64,000 bases of DNA, taken from positions 541,377-605,376 of the forward strand of contig JAOPJY010000001.1 in the NCBI GenBank assembly GCA_025517425.1. The letters are read 5' to 3'. Made by a program: the position numbers and the translations under genes. The DNA comes from Halobacteria archaeon AArc-dxtr1. Its GTDB lineage: Archaea > Halobacteriota > Halobacteria > Halobacteriales > Natrialbaceae. Of this stretch, positions 61,512-64,000 are shown in pieces (within the stretch, counting starts at the first letter, position 1; each line of letters opens with the position of its first letter). The notes beneath the pieces were generated by a model. That model was not told where the DNA came from and did no database searches. It worked only from the letters and a program-made list of their open reading frames with translations.

Positions 61512-62525
61512 ATGATTAGCCGACGACACATGCTCGCACTCGCAGGTGCAACGGCGGTCGGAGGGATTGCTGGGCAGGCCGGCGGAACACCCAGTGCGAG
61601 GGCAGCTCGCTCCGACGAACTTTCCGAGTATACTCGGTGGCTCACTCTCGGCACCGACGAGACGGTTGGGTTTGCTTACGTCGATTGGTCGACAATAACC
61701 GCTCTCGTTACTGACGAAGCAGATGCAGCCGATGACTCTGATCTCGCTCCTGATATGGACGATATCGGGGATGAGCCAATCGATTTCGAGGAGGATCCGA
61801 TGGCGGTCTATCCAGCCACCGGTCTAACCGGAACTGTCCTGTATGCCGATCTGGTGCTCCCACAGTATGGCTTGACTGGTCTCGTAGGGGACGATCCCTC
61901 GACACCACTCGAGTCAAACGGGGACGAACTGTTGCTGACTACGGAGGTGTTTGTCGTCGAAGGGACGCTGGATATCGCGGAACTCGACGAGCGGCTCACC
62001 CGCGACTCGGAGGAATCGGTCGAACGCCAGCTCGAACGAGTGGTCGAACACGGTTCGTACGACCTCTATTCGGACGGCGAGACAGCGGTCGCCGTCAGCG
62101 AGGATGCCGCCGTCTTCTACGCCGGTCTCGGCGCGAACGTCGATGCGCTCTCGTCTCTAGAGACGGCGATCGACGCGGCTGTCGGAGACCACGACCGGGC
62201 AACGACCGACTCCGAGTCGTTCGCCTGGCTCGCCGACACCGCTGGCCACGGCGATTTCGTGTTTGGGAGCTACGGCGGACCTGACACGTCGCCTGCGGCG
62301 GTGGACACAGATGCCGACTTCGAGGCACTGGCGACCGCCGACGGTGTCGTCTCCTCACTTGCGGTCGACGAGTCGGAGCACTTCACCGGCGCATTCGCCG
62401 CCCTGATCGAGGAGCCCGACGAGCCCACACTCGAGACACTGCTCGGGACCTCCGCCGACGAGCAGTCGGTGACGATCGACGAGAACCGTGTCACAGCGAC
62501 GGGGAGGTGGCAGGACGTTTCCTGA
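61512..62525 (+). CDS. Tat-secreted protein, unknown function
   Basis: 337 residues from ATG 61512 (an upstream in-frame ATG at 61488 is less likely). MISRRHMLALAGATAVGGIAGQAGG is a twin-arginine signal without a clear lipobox. The mature protein is highly acidic and contains two similar-looking stretches (TGLTGTVLYADLVLPQYGLTGLV and AVFYAGLGANVDALSSLETAIDAA), typical of haloarchaeal secreted proteins without named domain. It is the first gene beyond the tRNA-Trp repeats, in a lineage-specific stretch. Confidence 0.75.
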   Translation: MISRRHMLALAGATAVGGIAGQAGGTPSARAARSDELSEYTRWLTLGTDETVGFAYVDWSTITALVTDEADAADDSDLAPDMDDIGDEPIDFEEDPMAVYPATGLTGTVLYADLVLPQYGLTGLVGDDPSTPLESNGDELLLTTEVFVVEGTLDIAELDERLTRDSEESVERQLERVVEHGSYDLYSDGETAVAVSEDAAVFYAGLGANVDALSSLETAIDAAVGDHDRATTDSESFAWLADTAGHGDFVFGSYGGPDTSPAAVDTDADFEALATADGVVSSLAVDESEHFTGAFAALIEEPDEPTLETLLGTSADEQSVTIDENRVTATGRWQDVS

Positions 62526-62576
62526 GTCGAGTCTGTCCGTTAGCTGGTGATCCGGAAATAGAACGTGACGTGTTGG

Positions 62577-62606
62577 GGATTAGCTCTCGTCGGATTAGCT
62601 CTCGTC
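62577..62606. repeat. 15-bp tandem duplication spanning a stop codon
   Basis: ggattagctctcgtc occurs twice in tandem (62577-62591, 62592-62606) at the 3' end of the gene on the minus strand. Each copy contains a TAA in the reading frame, so the protein ends ESDES at the first copy and the second is untranslated. Read-through would add another SDES. Confidence 0.8.
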
Positions 62607-63224
62607 GGATTCGATCTCGATTTCGATCGACTCGCCGTTCGTCACGTTTGTCGACTGGGAGACGCTCGTGCTGGACTGGGAACTGTTCGACGAACTCGCC
62701 ATCACCGACGAGCTGGAGACGCTCGTCGACTGGGAGACGTTTGTATCGCCGTCGGAGGACGTGATCATCGTCGCCGACTCTTGGACCGTTCCGTCGGTGA
62801 GCACCGTCACGGAGAGTGAGACGTCGTCCGCTGCATCGACGACTATCTCGATGTCGATTGCGTCGGTGTCTGAATCTATCGTAGATGTTACAACTCCCCA
62901 TGCGAAACGTTCCGTCTCGGTGTTCGGCTCCGTGTCGGTTAGCTCGGTTGTCGTCTCGGCCGTCGTCGCCGAGAGCGAGACGTCGTTGTCGGTTTCGACT
63001 GTCACGTTGACGTCAGTGGTGCCGGTTTCGGCGTCGATCTCGTAGAACACCGTGCCCCACGGGAACGCAGTCTCGTTCGTGGCGTTCGACGCGTTTGTCT
63101 CGGCACCGTCGGTCGAATTATCGGTCACGGCAGTTACCCCTGTGCCGGCGACAATAGCTGTCACGACTGCAAGCACGATTGTGAGTACGATTCCGATTCG
63201 TCGGTCCGTGGGTTCTGTCGTCAT
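62595..63224 (-). CDS. Secreted or membrane-anchored Ser/Thr/Asn-rich protein
   Basis: A 209-residue protein with an N-terminal hydrophobic segment (IGIVLTIVLAVVTAIVAGTGVTAV, about 10-33) serving as signal or anchor. It has two similar beta-rich segments (FPWGTVFYEIDAETGTTDVNVTVETDNDVSLSATT and FAWGVVTSTIDSDTDAIDIEIVVDAADDVSLSVTV), apparently an internal duplication. A Ser/Gln/Asn-rich C-terminal third (TNVSQSTSVSSSSVMASSSNSSQSSTSVSQSTN) follows. Several N-x-S/T glycosylation sites are present. The unknown protein shares Ser/Gln-rich character with the repeat protein next to it. Confidence 0.7.
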   Translation of the reverse strand: MTTEPTDRRIGIVLTIVLAVVTAIVAGTGVTAVTDNSTDGAETNASNATNETAFPWGTVFYEIDAETGTTDVNVTVETDNDVSLSATTAETTTELTDTEPNTETERFAWGVVTSTIDSDTDAIDIEIVVDAADDVSLSVTVLTDGTVQESATMITSSDGDTNVSQSTSVSSSSVMASSSNSSQSSTSVSQSTNVTNGESIEIEIESDES

Positions 63225-63486
63225 TGGTGAGTTGGGCGTCGTCGGGGAGTCGGTGCGACGGCTCGCTCGTAAGACCGACCGTTAGTGGATTCGATCTTTA
63301 ATGGAACGAATCGTTTCGACGGTAGCCGACTATTGCGATCGGTCGCTTGCCTGTAACAGCATTTGAATCCAACTCAGACCAGTTGCAACTGTGTGGTGCG
63401 GTGAGGAACGGCTCGAAACTGACTCTGTGCGTTTCTGCATCAAAAAAGAGTTAATGCGGTACTATCGGCGTCCGCAATGTCGCCGA

Positions 63487-64000
63487 TTAGTCGTCATCCA
63501 GCTGCGACTGGCTCTGCGAAGACGTTACCGACTGGCTGCCCGAACCGATCTGGGTGACAGTCGAGGTAGACGACTGGCTCTGCACCGTACTGTCGTCATC
63601 CGCTACCTGGGACTGGTCTTGTTCAACTGAAGCGTACTGGTCACCGTCCTGGTCGTCACCTTGCGTCTGCTTGATCGAGGCGTCCTGATCGGACTTCTGC
63701 GTTACGCCATCTCTGTCCTCGATCGTCTGGTCTTGCGTCTGCTTGATCGAGGCGTCCTGGCTGCTATCCTGGTCGTCGTCGCTCTGCGAGCTGTCCTGAT
63801 CGATCGAGGCGGACTGCTCGGCGTCCTGCACGTTGTCGTCACCCTCAGCGCTCTGGGTCTGCTTCTGGTCGGTTTTGGCGTCCTGGCTGCTATCCTGGTC
63901 GTCGTCGCCATCGGCGCTCTGCGAGCTGTCCTGATCGATCGAGGTGGACTGCTCGGCGTCCTGCACGTTGTCGTCACCCTCAGCGCTCTGGGTCTGCTTC
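63487..64000 (-). CDS. Gln/Ser/Asp-rich repeat protein, partial (5' end outside window)
   Basis: About 170 C-terminal residues are visible; the start lies beyond 64000. The protein is built of 42-45 residue units opening QTQSAEGDDNVQDAEQS and continuing SIDQDSSQS(ADG)DDDQDSSQDA, then shorter DASIKQTQ repeats, and ends QSSTSTVTQIGSGSQSVTSSQ. There is no Cys and almost no hydrophobic residue. The composition and regular Gln spacing recall curlin or other amyloid-like secreted repeat proteins, with Asp added for salt, but no family can be named. Confidence 0.7.
   Translation of the reverse strand, partial: KQTQSAEGDDNVQDAEQSTSIDQDSSQSADGDDDQDSSQDAKTDQKQTQSAEGDDNVQDAEQSASIDQDSSQSDDDQDSSQDASIKQTQDQTIEDRDGVTQKSDQDASIKQTQGDDQDGDQYASVEQDQSQVADDDSTVQSQSSTSTVTQIGSGSQSVTSSQSQSQLDDD
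63751..64000 (-). repeat. Long tandem repeat (126-135 bp units) in the Gln/Ser-rich gene
   Basis: One 126-bp unit (63751-63876) is followed by a second copy from 63877 that is nearly identical but carries a 9-bp insertion (gccatcggc, adding three residues, at about 63907) and runs off the edge. A shorter element, tgcgtctgcttgatcgaggcgtcctg, occurs at about 63663 and 63735. Near-identity at DNA level indicates recent expansion. Confidence 0.8.

Noticed and set aside
62668..63285. Long plus-strand frames over the secreted Ser-rich gene
   Set aside because: They are mirror frames of the acidic, Ser/Thr-rich minus-strand gene and start without a promoter.

Overview
The window is about 64 kb of high-GC chromosomal DNA from a halophilic archaeon (class Halobacteria). 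Almost all predicted proteins are strongly acidic, TATA-like boxes sit about 26-32 nt upstream of start codons (leaderless transcripts), and several secreted proteins have twin-arginine (Tat) signals. Marker genes are archaeal: ribosomal protein S17e, ATP-dependent DNA ligase, RPA with its partners, MBF1, CofD, Bat-type regulators and an intron-bearing tRNA-Trp. The otsA/otsB trehalose pair fits the Natrialbales, but I cannot fix genus or species. There is no transposase, CRISPR array or rRNA.

Layout. 1-3.7 kb is the edge of a surface-polysaccharide type cluster (PLP aminotransferase, alkaline-phosphatase-fold hydrolase, FemAB/GNAT protein). 3.7-4.4 kb is a MazEF-like toxin-antitoxin pair with an operator-like tandem repeat. 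4.4-8.6 kb holds a small winged-helix protein, glmM and glmS (amino-sugar synthesis). 8.9-15.2 kb carries a cation/proton antiporter fused to stress-type cytosolic domains and two Bat-family regulators; a third lies at 22-24 kb. 15.3-17.3 kb is a SCO-TlpA-CcdA thiol/copper maturation operon. 17.5-20.7 kb is otsA-otsB and small regulators. 20.8-28 kb is mixed housekeeping (Tat metzincin protease, MTH865 protein, universal stress protein, MsrA, riboflavin reductase). 28.1-32 kb is the RPA operon (OB-fold/zinc protein, partner protein, phosphoesterase). 32-35 kb holds a degenerate response regulator, a stress protein, asd and S17e. 35.3-37 kb is a secreted amidase. 37.2-42.2 kb is a DUF447-CitG-Dus-CofD run and a GCS2-type ligase. 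42.3-50.6 kb contains a membrane protein, DNA ligase, a short GlpA-like oxidoreductase, hisC-adenylate kinase-CDP-alcohol transferase, mbf1 and tpiA. 50.7-61 kb contains small membrane proteins, an ornithine-cyclodeaminase homologue, a DJ-1 protein, an exosome-linked RNA-binding protein, an SPFH protein, an orphan YcaO fusion, guaB and DUF5794. From the tRNA-Trp at 61.07 kb to the end the content becomes lineage-specific: secreted proteins, one with long Gln/Ser/Asp repeats running off the edge.

The most interesting general signal is a recurrent architecture. At glmS, a universal stress protein gene, a small membrane protein gene and DUF5794, the first gene of the transcript is not itself leaderless. 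A 22-59 codon ORF begins at the leaderless distance from a TATA box and ends in, or 3 nt before, the main start codon. A related 17-codon ORF sits between rpa and its partner gene. In three of these five cases a GAGGTGA-type Shine-Dalgarno lies at the end of the small ORF. These look like translated leader ORFs coupled to the downstream gene. Other notable items are the tRNA-Trp intron, whose two guide elements obey the N+5 rule for C34 and U39; duplicated tRNA 3'-end sequence beside it that may be an integration scar; and a receiver protein lacking its phospho-acceptor Asp.
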